From JBGTBD01 sp041749475 (GTDB lineage Bacteria > Pseudomonadota > Alphaproteobacteria > Rickettsiales > UBA998): a stretch of 64,000 nt of DNA. Within the stretch, counting starts at the first letter, position 1; each line of letters begins with the position of its first letter. The translations under genes were made by a program, and so were the position numbers. Shown piece by piece: positions 50,948 to 59,711 of this stretch. The DNA lies in assembly GCA_041749475.1 (NCBI GenBank), contig JBGTBD010000002.1, positions 1-64,000 on the forward strand, in the 5' to 3' direction. The notes below the pieces were generated by a model. That model saw only the letters and a list, made by a program, of their open reading frames with translations, searched no databases and was not told where the DNA came from.

Positions 50948-53638
50948 TCAATTCGTGGCCGGGGGAATACGAGGGGACGGTTCGTGGTCACGAGTGATGG
51001 TATCGGGTGTGGCAAATAAGGAAAGCTGGTGCGGACTGATGCCATCCTGCCGGAAATTATCGATAAATCGGTGTTCGCGCAGATGTTCGACAGCTTTGCG
51101 GGCGAGTTCAAAGCGGGCGTGGGGTTCGTCCGGTGAGGTGATCTGTTCGCTGAATAATACCGCTTCATCGGGTTTAGGCCCATGGACTAGCAATGATACG
51201 TTATAGATACGCTGATGCGTTGTACCGTTCTGTTTCTCGGAGGTGAAGCGGATGGTAAGCTGGTGATCCTTTTCAGCCTCATGCAGCACTTTGATGGGGT
51301 CTTCGGGGATGGTGTAATCGACGATGATGTCTTTGGGCATCAATTGTTCGACCTCGGGTTTGCCGAGCAGGTTGCGCGCGGCGCGGGCAAGGGCGTCTTC
51401 CATTGAGAGCAGCGAGTTTTTACGACACCATAATGCGCCCGCGGCGCGGTATTTTTCACCGCGTTCCGGGGTTCCGGCGATGAGGCGGGCGATGGTATCA
51501 CCACTTAATGTGATGGATGCGCTGAAACCGCGTTCCACTTCTGTATCGCCGAGACGCGGCTCGGTGCGGCGGTTGCCGTTCCATTCACTCTGGGTGATGT
51601 GGTAATGGATGTCGTTCTTCTGCGCGATGTCGAGCAGCAGATCGACCGGGTACATAACGCGGCGGATGGAGGCGGCCATCGTATCCGGCAACGGCACATC
51701 TTGAATGGGAACCAGCGCATGGTTCGCCAGCGATTCGAGGAACTGGTAGCGCGACATAGCACGCGCAAGAGCGGCGTGGCCCTCGGGCATGGTGACGTAG
51801 GAAGGGGAGGCCAGCACCTCATCCTTCAATTTCGCAACGCAGAGCGAGGCATGCAGCGGATGGCTGGCGATGTCGAGCAGGTTCTGGTTTTCCATCACGA
51901 TAGAGAATTTCCCTTCGAACATTTCCTGGATGTTATCCAGCACATCATCGACACTGCCCGCATCAAATTTCAATTCGTCGAGCACCAGTTTTTTCAACTG
52001 CCGCCAATAGCCTTTTTGGGTGTGATCCTGCTCCTCATAGGCGGTTTCGCTATCATCCGGGGCATAAGCGAGGATGCTGGCATAGGTGACGATAGGGCGG
52101 ATGCCTTTATGTTCCTCGATACGCGCGCGGATCTCGTTGAACAATGCGCCGTTGATCTGCCCGGTGATGGCGGCACGTTTAATGAGGGTGGTGAATTCTT
52201 CGCTTCCGGCGGCGGCGAGGATGTCGGGGTCGGGGTGTTGCATGACGCGGCGTAGCCAGCTGTCGATACGTTCTTTGCTGAGGCGCTTTTTCTCCTCCTG
52301 CGGGACGTGGAGGACGTGGTTCAGATGTTCGGAGATCTGTTGCAGATCGGAGATGCGGTATGGTAGTGCGACGGGTGGTGAATCCAGCAATCCTTCGGCC
52401 ATGGTTGTGAGTGCGGAAGAATCGGGAGCTGCGATTCCTGCCGCAGTGGCACAGTGTTCCGTGACATCTTTTATCAGCGCGATAGTGGCAGGGCGTAATG
52501 CTTCCTTATCCGGCGGGGCGGCGGCATGGTATTCGTAGATCGGGCGGGTGAGTTTGCCGCCTTCCTGCCAGAGATGCTCGTGCAAATTCTGTCGGTTTTC
52601 TTCTGTGACGGCCAATGTGGATTCGACCGTGGAGAGCATACCGAGTGCGTAGCTCATCATTTTCTGGTTGACGATATCGACATAGCGGCGCAGAGGCGAG
52701 GTCGTATGGGCGTAGGCTTTGCTGCCAACCCCTTCATGGCCGTGGCAGGTCGCCTGATACTGGGCGCGGATGCTAATGAAGTCGTTGATCTTCTGACGGG
52801 TGGCGGAACGGGTTGCTTCGTCATCGGCGCGGAGCTGATGGACGTCGAACCGGATAGGTAATCTGCCGATTTCGTAGTCGGGGACATCGGGGCCGTGGTT
52901 GCGGTAGATCAGCGGCAGGCCGTTTGCATTCGCCCATTCAGCGATGGCGGTGTTGCCGAGGATCATGGTTTCCTGGATCATGCGGTGGACTTTATGCAGG
53001 CCCGGTTGGCTGGGTTTCCAGCTGCCGACCGTGCCTTCCAGCCCAACGTCCAGCCCGGTCAGGCTATCGCTATGGATACGCTGCGTCACCTGTTCGCGGT
53101 GATGGCGCAATTGCTGCATGCGGTCGGCCATCACGCCTAGCGGGTGTGTGGGGTCTTCCATGCGTTTCGCCGCTTCCTGATGGACAAGGGATTGCACGGT
53201 GACGCGCGAACGTGACAGGCTCGTGCCGATGATGTTGCCTTTGCGGGAAAGGTGGACGCTGGTGACCAGAGCGTTGCGTTCTCCGTCCCACAGACCGATA
53301 TCTTCATACCAATGCGATTCCAGCATGGGGATGTAGGAGGGCATGTAATTGGATTCACCGCGACGAGCGGCTTGCTTGTCGGAAAGACTACCGAGAGGGA
53401 TGGCAGTGCTATCCACTACGGCGACATGCAGCATCGTCGTTCCGTCGGGCAGGGTTTCCATGGCCACCGCATCATCCGGGTCCCGGTAGGTGCGGTGCGT
53501 GTCTTCGCTGTCGATGGCGTAGAAGGTAAGGTGGGAAAGGGCGGTGGAAAGGGGATGGCCCGATGGGGCTGGCGCGAGGGTATGGGCTTCGTTGCCGCCT
53601 CTACCTTGCATATTTCCTGCTCCGACCCATGGATGCAT
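50948..53638 (-). CDS. RNB exoribonuclease with two C-terminal dsRNA-binding-like domains
   Basis: An 896-residue protein. Residues 35-350 form an RNase II/R (RNB) domain: AIDSEDTHRTYRDPDDAVAM supplies the four catalytic acids (Asp43, Asp53, Asp55, Asp56) with a 4-residue insertion compared with the usual spacing. HTTSPLRRYVDIVNQ is the conserved TSPxRRYxDL loop. It lacks the usual cold-shock and S1 domains. Instead, after a helical region it has two dsRBD-like modules (about 664-760 and 780-858). The second ends FELARKAVEHLREHR, the typical dsRBD C-terminal helix. This arrangement is not the standard RNase R. It stands alone between algX and a FlgC-like gene; a long intervening region (350-660) is unassigned. 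Confidence 0.82.
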   Translation of the reverse strand: MHPWVGAGNMQGRGGNEAHTLAPAPSGHPLSTALSHLTFYAIDSEDTHRTYRDPDDAVAMETLPDGTTMLHVAVVDSTAIPLGSLSDKQAARRGESNYMPSYIPMLESHWYEDIGLWDGERNALVTSVHLSRKGNIIGTSLSRSRVTVQSLVHQEAAKRMEDPTHPLGVMADRMQQLRHHREQVTQRIHSDSLTGLDVGLEGTVGSWKPSQPGLHKVHRMIQETMILGNTAIAEWANANGLPLIYRNHGPDVPDYEIGRLPIRFDVHQLRADDEATRSATRQKINDFISIRAQYQATCHGHEGVGSKAYAHTTSPLRRYVDIVNQKMMSYALGMLSTVESTLAVTEENRQNLHEHLWQEGGKLTRPIYEYHAAAPPDKEALRPATIALIKDVTEHCATAAGIAAPDSSALTTMAEGLLDSPPVALPYRISDLQQISEHLNHVLHVPQEEKKRLSKERIDSWLRRVMQHPDPDILAAAGSEEFTTLIKRAAITGQINGALFNEIRARIEEHKGIRPIVTYASILAYAPDDSETAYEEQDHTQKGYWRQLKKLVLDELKFDAGSVDDVLDNIQEMFEGKFSIVMENQNLLDIASHPLHASLCVAKLKDEVLASPSYVTMPEGHAALARAMSRYQFLESLANHALVPIQDVPLPDTMAASIRRVMYPVDLLLDIAQKNDIHYHITQSEWNGNRRTEPRLGDTEVERGFSASITLSGDTIARLIAGTPERGEKYRAAGALWCRKNSLLSMEDALARAARNLLGKPEVEQLMPKDIIVDYTIPEDPIKVLHEAEKDHQLTIRFTSEKQNGTTHQRIYNVSLLVHGPKPDEAVLFSEQITSPDEPHARFELARKAVEHLREHRFIDNFRQDGISPHQLSLFATPDTITRDHEPSPRIPPATN

Positions 53639-53760
53639 GATAGCCTATTTTCCTTGTAAAAGCACGCATTTGAGATAAAATTAACAGGCTTACCGTAAAT
53701 GATTAACAGCATCTTAAGAGTGCTGGGGTATAGTCAATAAAAGATAACGAGGAGAACAGT

Positions 53761-54162
53761 ATGAGCGCAGTCACCGGAATCGCCCTAAGCGGCCTTAATG
53801 CTGCCAGTCTCCGTCTTGCCAACAGCGCCAATAACGTCGCCAATGCGAATAGTACCTCCCGCACCGTGAATGGTGAAAAAGTGGAAGGGGCTTACCGCGC
53901 GACGGATGTGGTACAGACCAGTGTTTCCCCGCAGGCAGGTGTTAGCGCCTCCGTCCGTGAACGTGATCCGGCGACGACGCAGGTCTATGCGCCCGATAGC
54001 GCGGAAGCGGATGCGAACGGCCTGCTGGAAATCCCCAATGTCGATCTCGCGCAGGAAATCGCCGGGGAACAGATTCCTGCGGCGTATAATTTCAAAGCCA
54101 ATCTGAAAGTCCTCGAAGCGGAGGATGAGATGATGGATAGTTTGTTGGATATTACAGCGTAG
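53761..54162 (+). CDS. FlgC-like flagellar rod protein (orphan)
   Basis: A 133-residue protein with the flagellar rod signature: GIALSGLNAASLRLANSANNVANANS at the start and PNVDLAQEIAGEQIPAAYNFKANLKVL at the end. This matches FlgC/FlgB-type rod proteins. It has a good ribosome site (GAGGAGA) before the ATG. No other flagellar genes surround it, whereas the hook genes are 48 kb away. It could be the real FlgC or an extra paralogue; the middle part is shorter than in FlgG/FlgF. Confidence 0.82.
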   Translation: MSAVTGIALSGLNAASLRLANSANNVANANSTSRTVNGEKVEGAYRATDVVQTSVSPQAGVSASVRERDPATTQVYAPDSAEADANGLLEIPNVDLAQEIAGEQIPAAYNFKANLKVLEAEDEMMDSLLDITA

Positions 54163-54164
54163 TA

Positions 54165-55049
54165 TTAACGCGCTGCCGCTGCCTTTTGCTCACGCTCTAC
54201 ACCACCTCTATCATGTATTGTTCCCCTGCTTTCCACTGGAGACTTAATTCCTCTGGCAGGCTCCTCAAAAACTGGCTCTACTTTTACCACTCTATTTCCC
54301 TCAAATGTCGCGCCGAGAAAGTAGGTGGGAGAATCATAAAAAGAGCAGCCGGTGATATGAAATTTCTTCGCATTAAACATCTGGCCAGTCATAGGATTGT
54401 CCGGGTGGATATGCCCAAAAAATACATCGGTGATAGTGTTGTATGTCTCTCTAAGGTTAGTGCGACATTTAGTGGCAATCTCTTTGATTTTTGTTAGTTC
54501 AAATCCTTCATCTTGTCTCTCAAAGAACGAGCTTGCCCTTATTTTGCGCTTCATTCTCATTTCCTTTGGTGTGCGAGTGGAATGGTCATGGAAGTCTCCA
54601 TGTACAAAAAGAGCTTCACCCATGCGCAAGGCGTCGCATACGATAAATCGATCTCCGAATTGGCGGTGCAGCAATTCCATTGCATGAAGAAATCCATGAT
54701 CCCGGTCATGATTGCCGATGACAAATATTACTTTCGCTTCTGGGTTTATTGTCAGTAGTTTTTCGACTTTATTTTTTACTTTGCGAGTATGGGAGGTTCT
54801 TTTTTGGCTGCCGGAGTAAGGTTCACGATCTGTTAGGTCCCCGTTGATAACCAGTACATCGAAGCGTTTTTCACGTAATCCAGCTTCGATAAATTCCCAA
54901 CCAGGTTGATAAAGCGCATCATCATGCCCCATATGCAGATCAGAAGTAATCAGCGCCCGTACATGGCCCTCGGATGGCATAGGAAGGTCATATACCCAAA
55001 ACCGTTTTTCCCTGAGTGGGGTTGTAGAGTGAGCGCCATTCATTGTCAT
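54165..55049 (-). CDS. Calcineurin-like metallophosphoesterase
   Basis: A 294-residue phosphoesterase with the full motif set: SDLHMGH, NGDLTD, IGNHDRDHG, HGDFHD and FFGHIHP. These supply the two-metal ligands. The fold is like UDP-2,3-diacylglucosamine hydrolase (LpxH/LpxI-type) or YfcE relatives; I cannot separate these by eye. Base composition is somewhat more A+T-rich than its neighbours, hinting at horizontal acquisition. It ends 2 bp from the FlgC-like gene, tail to tail. Substrate unknown. Confidence 0.85.
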   Translation of the reverse strand: MTMNGAHSTTPLREKRFWVYDLPMPSEGHVRALITSDLHMGHDDALYQPGWEFIEAGLREKRFDVLVINGDLTDREPYSGSQKRTSHTRKVKNKVEKLLTINPEAKVIFVIGNHDRDHGFLHAMELLHRQFGDRFIVCDALRMGEALFVHGDFHDHSTRTPKEMRMKRKIRASSFFERQDEGFELTKIKEIATKCRTNLRETYNTITDVFFGHIHPDNPMTGQMFNAKKFHITGCSFYDSPTYFLGATFEGNRVVKVEPVFEEPARGIKSPVESRGTIHDRGGVEREQKAAAAR

Positions 55050-55119
55050 GCGGCGTTATCTAACGCATGAATGCGTCAATTTCATGAAGCAAACCTTATG
55101 ATGGGCTTGTTGGCCTTAT

Positions 55120-55671
55120 TTAGGCAGGTTCGACCGCGATTACTTCAGGAATATAATGTTTTAGCATGTTTTCGATACCCTGTTTCAGGGTCGCGGTGGA
55201 GGAGGGGCAGCCGGCACAGGAGCCGTGCATTTCTAAGCGTACGATACCATCCACGAAGGAATGGAAAATAATGTCGCCCCCGTCCATCGCTACGGCGGGG
55301 CGGACGCGGGTTTCGATTAATTCTTTGATTTCCTTGACGATTCCTTCGTCTTCAGCGGCGGCTTCAGCTGGCGAGGTGGCTTTCTTTTCCTTCAGAATGG
55401 GCATGCCGCTGACGAAGAAATCCATCACGGAGGAGAGGATGTGGGTCTTCAGCAGTGACCAATCTTCCTCTTCCGCCTTGGTGACGGTGATGAAATCGCC
55501 GCTCAGGAACACCGCATTGACGCCTTTGACCGCGAACAGGCTATGCGCGAGGGGGGATTCCTCCGCCGTCTTCGCATCCGTGTAAAACTTCGTGCCCTGC
55601 GGTAGCACAAGCTGGCCGGGAACGAATTTCATCGTATTAGGATTCGGCGTCGATTCCGTCTGAATAAACAT
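55120..55671 (-). CDS. nfu: Fe-S cluster carrier protein Nfu
   Basis: A 183-residue NfuA-type protein. The N-terminal Nfu domain begins MFIQTESTPNPNTMKFVPG and FFVSGM, and the C-terminal NifU-like domain carries the Fe-S motif SCAGCPSS (CxxC) in GSCAGCPSSTATLKQGIENML. It receives 4Fe-4S clusters and delivers them to target apoproteins. The gene stands alone; a repeat-containing gap (55672-55904) separates it from glmU. Confidence 0.94.
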   Translation of the reverse strand: MFIQTESTPNPNTMKFVPGQLVLPQGTKFYTDAKTAEESPLAHSLFAVKGVNAVFLSGDFITVTKAEEEDWSLLKTHILSSVMDFFVSGMPILKEKKATSPAEAAAEDEGIVKEIKELIETRVRPAVAMDGGDIIFHSFVDGIVRLEMHGSCAGCPSSTATLKQGIENMLKHYIPEVIAVEPA

Positions 55672-55789
55672 TTTTTTTCTACCTTTTTGCGTCGCCCGGT
55701 CTTGCGAATGGGGGATTGGATGTGTATTTCCGACTTAAATAGTAAAGAATTACGTTCGGTGCAAGGGCTGTATTGGAGAATGACTAGAT

Positions 55790-55898
55790 ATTCTGCTCGT
55801 CATGGCCCGAATCACGCAGTGATTATAGGGCCATCCAGCCGTGCCATAGGACTGGATTCCCCTATAATTTTACGTGCGTAAAATTCGGGGAATGACGA
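55790..55898. repeat. Composite palindromic repeat upstream of nfu
   Basis: The 230-bp gap between nfu and glmU contains two nested inverted repeats. One pairs TGGCCC...CAC with GTG...GGGCCA (about 55804-55834). The second pairs GGATTCCCC with GGGGAATGAC around AATTTTACG/CGTAAAATT (about 55853-55896). The outer motifs resemble the palindromic repeat copies near 59.6 and 63.1 kb. It may be a diverged member of that family. No gene is evident in the gap. Confidence 0.5.
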
Positions 55899-55904
55899 AG
55901 AATA

Positions 55905-57260
55905 TTACGATTTCTTCTTATTCTTCGCCCGGGCGGCACGGAATTGTTTGGCCCAGCCGGATTTTTCGATGTGCATGGGGCGGGTCATGGCGAGGGCGTC
56001 TTGTCCTACGTTCTGGGTGATGGTGGAGCCTGCGCCAACCATCGCGCCTTGGCCTACTTCGACGGGGGCGACGAGGGAGGTGTTGGAGCCGATGAAGGCG
56101 TCATCGCCGATCTTGGTTTCATGTTTCTGGTAGCCGTCGTAATTACAGGTGACCGTGCCCGCGCCGATATTGACGTCACGCCCGATCTTGCTGTCGCCCA
56201 GATAGGAAAGATGGCTGGCTTGCGAGCCGTGGCCGAAGACGGAATTCTTGATCTCGACGAAGTTGCCGACTTTGTTCTCACCGGAGAGGTATGCACCGGG
56301 GCGGAGGCGCGCAAAGGGGCCAATGATGCATTCCTTGCCGATGAACGCGCCTTCGATATGGGAATAGGCGCGGATCTCGACGAAGTCTTCCACGGTGACG
56401 CCGGGGCCGAACCAGACATGGGGCTGGATGGTGATGTCCTGCCCCAGTTTCGTATCGATGCAGAAATAGACCGTCTCAGGGTCGATCAGCGTGACGCCGT
56501 TTTCCATCGCGCGGGCGCGGAGGCGGTGTTGTAAAATATATTCGGCGCGGGCGAGTTCGGCGCGGGAGTTGATGCCGGTTAGTTCGTCCTCCCCTCCTTC
56601 GACGACGCCGCATGTCTGTCCGGCGTCATTGGCGATCTTCACAAGGTCGGTGAGATAATATTCGCCCTGAGCGTTCTTATTGTCGAGCTTGGCGAGGAAG
56701 GGGAATAACTGGCCATTGCCGACGGCCATCATCCCGGCATTGACGAGCGGGATTTTTTTCTCCTCCTCTGATGCGTCCTTATATTCGATGATCGCTGTGA
56801 GGGTGCCGTCAGGGCTAAGTTTCAGGCGGCCATAGTGGGCAGGTTTCTTCGGGCGCATACCGAGTACGGAGACGGTATTTGTTGCGGTGGCGGATATCAG
56901 TTTCTGTAATGTCTCGGGGGTGATGAGGGGGCTGTCGGCGTAGAGGATCAGCACGTTGCCCTGATGGGCTCCGAGCGCGGGTTCCGCCGCGTGTACTGCG
57001 TCGCCCGTGCCGCGTTGTTCTTTCTGTATGGCAATGTGGATGCCGGGGGAGATGAGGTGGGCGAATTCCTGAACCTGCTCCATCCCCGGTGAGACGACCA
57101 GCACGGTCTTAACCGGGTTCAGGGATTTGGCGGTTTCCAGTGAATGGCGCAGCATCGGCCAGCCGGCGATAGGGTGCATCACCTTCGGCAGGGTCGATTT
57201 CATGCGCGTGCCCTTACCGGCAGCGAGGATGACGATGGCGAGGGGTGCGGTAGCATTCAT
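55905..57260 (-). CDS. glmU: Bifunctional GlmU
   Basis: GlmU makes UDP-GlcNAc by acetylation of glucosamine-1-P and then uridylylation, for cell wall and lipid A. The uridylyltransferase start LAAGKGTRMKSTLPKVMHPIAG is clear, with QKEQRGTGDAVHAAEPAL. From about residue 250 the left-handed beta-helix acetyltransferase follows (ARLRPGAYLSGENKVGNFVEIKNSVFGHGSQASHLSYLGDSKIG, GAGTVTCNYDG). The length of 451 is standard. Stands alone with a 66-bp gap to rmuC. Confidence 0.97.
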   Translation of the reverse strand: MNATAPLAIVILAAGKGTRMKSTLPKVMHPIAGWPMLRHSLETAKSLNPVKTVLVVSPGMEQVQEFAHLISPGIHIAIQKEQRGTGDAVHAAEPALGAHQGNVLILYADSPLITPETLQKLISATATNTVSVLGMRPKKPAHYGRLKLSPDGTLTAIIEYKDASEEEKKIPLVNAGMMAVGNGQLFPFLAKLDNKNAQGEYYLTDLVKIANDAGQTCGVVEGGEDELTGINSRAELARAEYILQHRLRARAMENGVTLIDPETVYFCIDTKLGQDITIQPHVWFGPGVTVEDFVEIRAYSHIEGAFIGKECIIGPFARLRPGAYLSGENKVGNFVEIKNSVFGHGSQASHLSYLGDSKIGRDVNIGAGTVTCNYDGYQKHETKIGDDAFIGSNTSLVAPVEVGQGAMVGAGSTITQNVGQDALAMTRPMHIEKSGWAKQFRAARAKNKKKS

Positions 57261-57325
57261 GTTTGCAGAACCTTTTCAGTATTCTATAGTCGTAAAACGT
57301 TCCCACTCACCCTGCAATAGGAAAC

Positions 57326-58771
57326 ATGCCCATGGACGCCGACCTTATGCTGATAGTGCTCGCTGTTGCCCTCCTCATCATCGCCGGGATGGCGTTCATG
57401 CTGTTCCGCAAATCTGCACCCGGGCAGGATAGGGAAGAGATGCAGGATTTGCGTACTTCACAGCAGAATCTGTTGCAGGAACGTACCCGCGCCATCACCG
57501 AACGAGACGAGATGAAACGCCAGATCGATGAGGTGAAAGAAGAGCGTGACGCGTTGCGCGAACAGGTCGCTATGGCTGAGAAGCGCGTCCATCAGGCCGA
57601 GAAACATGCGGAATTGGTGCAGCAAAAGAACGCGCAGCTGGAAGCGCAAATGGGCGAATGGGAAAAGACCAAAGAGGAAATGACGAAGGGGGCGCAAGCG
57701 GCATTGCTGAAAGCCGGGGCTGACCTTTCGACAAAACTTCTGGAAGATCATAAACGCGAAGCGACCGAGCAGAAGAAATTGCAGGAGGAACAGACGCGGC
57801 AGACGACGGAGAAGTTGTTCCAGCAATTCAACGAGGTGAGTAAGACGGTGTTCTCGTTGCGCGAAGATACGGTGACCAATCGCCAGCAGATGGAAAACGT
57901 CATGCGGGCGCTGACCAATCCGGGTGGAGCGGGGGCGATGGCGGAGATCGGGTTGCAGAACTCGCTAAAGAATCTCGGGCTGGAGCCGGGTCGGGATTTC
58001 GTGATGCAATATCATATTGCGGGGGAGGAGCGGAACCTGCGCCCTGATGCGGTGATCTTCCTGCCGCAGGATATGGTGATGGTGGTGGATGCGAAAGCGT
58101 CGAAATTCCTGCTTGAGTTGGAAGAGGTGAAGGGGACGGAACGCGAAGCCGAGGTGCGCGAGAAATTGAAGAAGACGATGCAGAAGCATGTTTCTGACCT
58201 TGCATCGAAAGATTATAAAGCGGCTATTCAGCAGAGTTACCGCGAGGCGGGGCGTGAGGGGAATATTGGCCGGGTGCTCAACGTCATGTATATGCCGACG
58301 GACAATGCGCTCGGGCATATCCAGCAGGCGGATGCGGGGTTCGCAGAGCGGCTGGAGAAGTGTGAGATCATTCCCACGGGGCCGACGGGGCTCGCAGGAT
58401 TGTTCGTGCTGGCGCGGATGCAGATCGCCGAGGCGCGGCAGTTGGAAAATCATGAGCGTATCATTGATGTGGTGCAGCAATTGATCGACGGGGTGGGAGT
58501 GATGCTCTCGCATGTCGATAGTTTGGGTAAAGGGATTCGGACGACGGCGGAATCGTTCAAGAAACTGGGTGGGTCGGCGAACCGGAATGTGTTGCCGAAG
58601 CTGAAGAAGCTGGAGAAGTTGGGCGCGTTGTCGGGCAAGAACCGTGAGTTGCCGAAACCGGTGGTGACGTATGAAGTGCATCGCTCGGAAGAGGTGATTA
58701 CGCTTGATGCGGAGGAGGTGGAGATGGCGGAAACCGAGATGCGTCCGCGGTTGTTGGAGAACGTGAATTAG
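57326..58771 (+). CDS. rmuC: RmuC-family DNA recombination protein
   Basis: RmuC proteins limit DNA inversions and may be nuclease-like. The N-terminal membrane helix (LMLIVLAVALLIIAGMAFMLF) is followed by a long coiled coil (to about residue 150). The RmuC core follows (GGAGAMAEIGLQNSLKNLGLEPGRDFVMQYH...LRPDAVIFLPQDMVMVVDAKASKFLLEL...IGRVLNVMYMPTDNALGHIQQAD). The VVDAKASKF segment corresponds to a PD-(D/E)XK-like active site. The length is typical. Confidence 0.93.
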   Translation: MPMDADLMLIVLAVALLIIAGMAFMLFRKSAPGQDREEMQDLRTSQQNLLQERTRAITERDEMKRQIDEVKEERDALREQVAMAEKRVHQAEKHAELVQQKNAQLEAQMGEWEKTKEEMTKGAQAALLKAGADLSTKLLEDHKREATEQKKLQEEQTRQTTEKLFQQFNEVSKTVFSLREDTVTNRQQMENVMRALTNPGGAGAMAEIGLQNSLKNLGLEPGRDFVMQYHIAGEERNLRPDAVIFLPQDMVMVVDAKASKFLLELEEVKGTEREAEVREKLKKTMQKHVSDLASKDYKAAIQQSYREAGREGNIGRVLNVMYMPTDNALGHIQQADAGFAERLEKCEIIPTGPTGLAGLFVLARMQIAEARQLENHERIIDVVQQLIDGVGVMLSHVDSLGKGIRTTAESFKKLGGSANRNVLPKLKKLEKLGALSGKNRELPKPVVTYEVHRSEEVITLDAEEVEMAETEMRPRLLENVN

Positions 58772-58780
58772 CCTTCAACG

Positions 58781-58895
58781 TCATTCCAGCGAAAGCTGGA
58801 ATCCAGTCGAGAGCGCCGTGGGCACGATATATTACTTAAGGGTTTGCCTGCACCGCAGACGCGGTGCGTTGGATTCCGGCTTTCGCTGGAATGAC
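58781..58895. repeat. Palindromic intergenic repeat element
   Basis: Two hairpins, ATTCCAGCGAAAGCTGGAAT at 58784-58803 and GGATTCCGGCTTTCGCTGGAATGAC at 58871-58895, are placed in opposite orientation around a short spacer. The pair lies between the convergent rmuC and recR genes, as is typical for REP/BIME-like repeats. Confidence 0.75.
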
Positions 58896-58918
58896 TATGT
58901 TTGAGATTCAATTATACT

Positions 58919-58974
58919 TGTCATGCTGAACTTGTTTCAGCATCCATGGACCCTGAAACAAGTTCAGGGTGACA
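58919..58974. repeat. Inverted repeat with CTTGTTTCAG / CTGAAACAAG arms
   Basis: The stretch has TGTCATGCTGAACTTGTTTC and, after 15 bases, the complement GAAACAAGTTCAGGGTGACA. Arms of about 20 bases pair with a few mismatches. This is a different repeat family from the neighbouring hairpins. It lies 7 bp from the recR stop and could act as a bidirectional terminator for rmuC and recR, though no T-run follows. Confidence 0.7.
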
Positions 58975-58980
58975 AAACCA

Positions 58981-59571
58981 TTAAAACGGCAATCGCGCGC
59001 GTAATGCTGCGCCCAACGTTCCTTCATCGAGATAATCCAACTCTCCGCCTACGGGAATACCTTGGGCGAGGCGGGTGATTTTGACGCCCGCGTCTTTTAG
59101 GCGTTCGGTGATGTAGTGGGCCGTGGTCTGGCCGTCGACGGTGGCGTTGGTGGCGAGGATGACTTCTGTCACCTCCGGGGCGCTGGCGCGTTCGATGAGA
59201 TGGCCGATTTTCAACTGGTCGGGACCGATGCCGTCCATCGCGGAGAGGACGCCACCGAGTACATGGTATTTTCCGCGATAGAGAGAGGAGCGTTCGATGG
59301 CCCAGAGGTCGGCGAGGTCTTCAACCACGCAGAGCATCGCATTGTCGCGTTTTGGTTCATTACAGATGGCGCAGGGCGAGGTGGTGTCGAGATTGCCGCA
59401 GATGGAGCAGGTCTGGATCGTGTCGGCGACGATTTGGAGTTCGCGAATCAGCGGCTGCAACAGGCTTTCGCGTTTTCGGATCAACTGGAGGACGATACGG
59501 CGGGCGGAGCGTGGCCCCAGCCCCGGCATCTTGCCGATGAGTGAAATCAGGTGTTCGAGTGGGGAGTGCAT
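58981..59571 (-). CDS. recR: Recombination protein RecR
   Basis: RecR acts with RecF and RecO in loading RecA at gaps. The helix-hairpin-helix (LIGKMPGLGPRSARRIVLQLI), the zinc finger (CSICGNLDTTSPCAIC) and the Toprim segment (EVILATNATVDGQTTAHYI) are all present. The ATG at 59571 (MHSPLEHLISLIG) matches the family; an upstream ATG at 59607 adds 12 unlike residues. dnaX, its common neighbour, lies only about 3.7 kb further on, not adjacent. Confidence 0.94.
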   Translation of the reverse strand: MHSPLEHLISLIGKMPGLGPRSARRIVLQLIRKRESLLQPLIRELQIVADTIQTCSICGNLDTTSPCAICNEPKRDNAMLCVVEDLADLWAIERSSLYRGKYHVLGGVLSAMDGIGPDQLKIGHLIERASAPEVTEVILATNATVDGQTTAHYITERLKDAGVKITRLAQGIPVGGELDYLDEGTLGAALRARLPF

Positions 59572-59619
59572 AGTATGGTCGTACCGCGAACAGGACTCTA
59601 TTTCCACTACGAAAATATG

Positions 59620-59689
59620 TCATTCCCGTGAAAACGGGAATCTATGGTGGTTTATGGGAAGATGGATCCCCGCTTTCGCGGGGATGACA
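59620..59689. repeat. Palindromic intergenic repeat element
   Basis: Two hairpins (CATTCCCGTGAAAACGGGAA and GGATCCCCGCTTTCGCGGGGATGAC) in opposite orientation, about 20 bp apart, in the recR-lolA gap. Same family as the copies at 58.8 and 63.1 kb. Confidence 0.75.
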
Positions 59690-59711
59690 ACATTATGGGA
59701 TGAGAGACTAT

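Noticed and set aside
55687..55881. 64-codon plus-strand frame between nfu and glmU
   Set aside because: It runs through the palindromic repeat and has no recognisable features.
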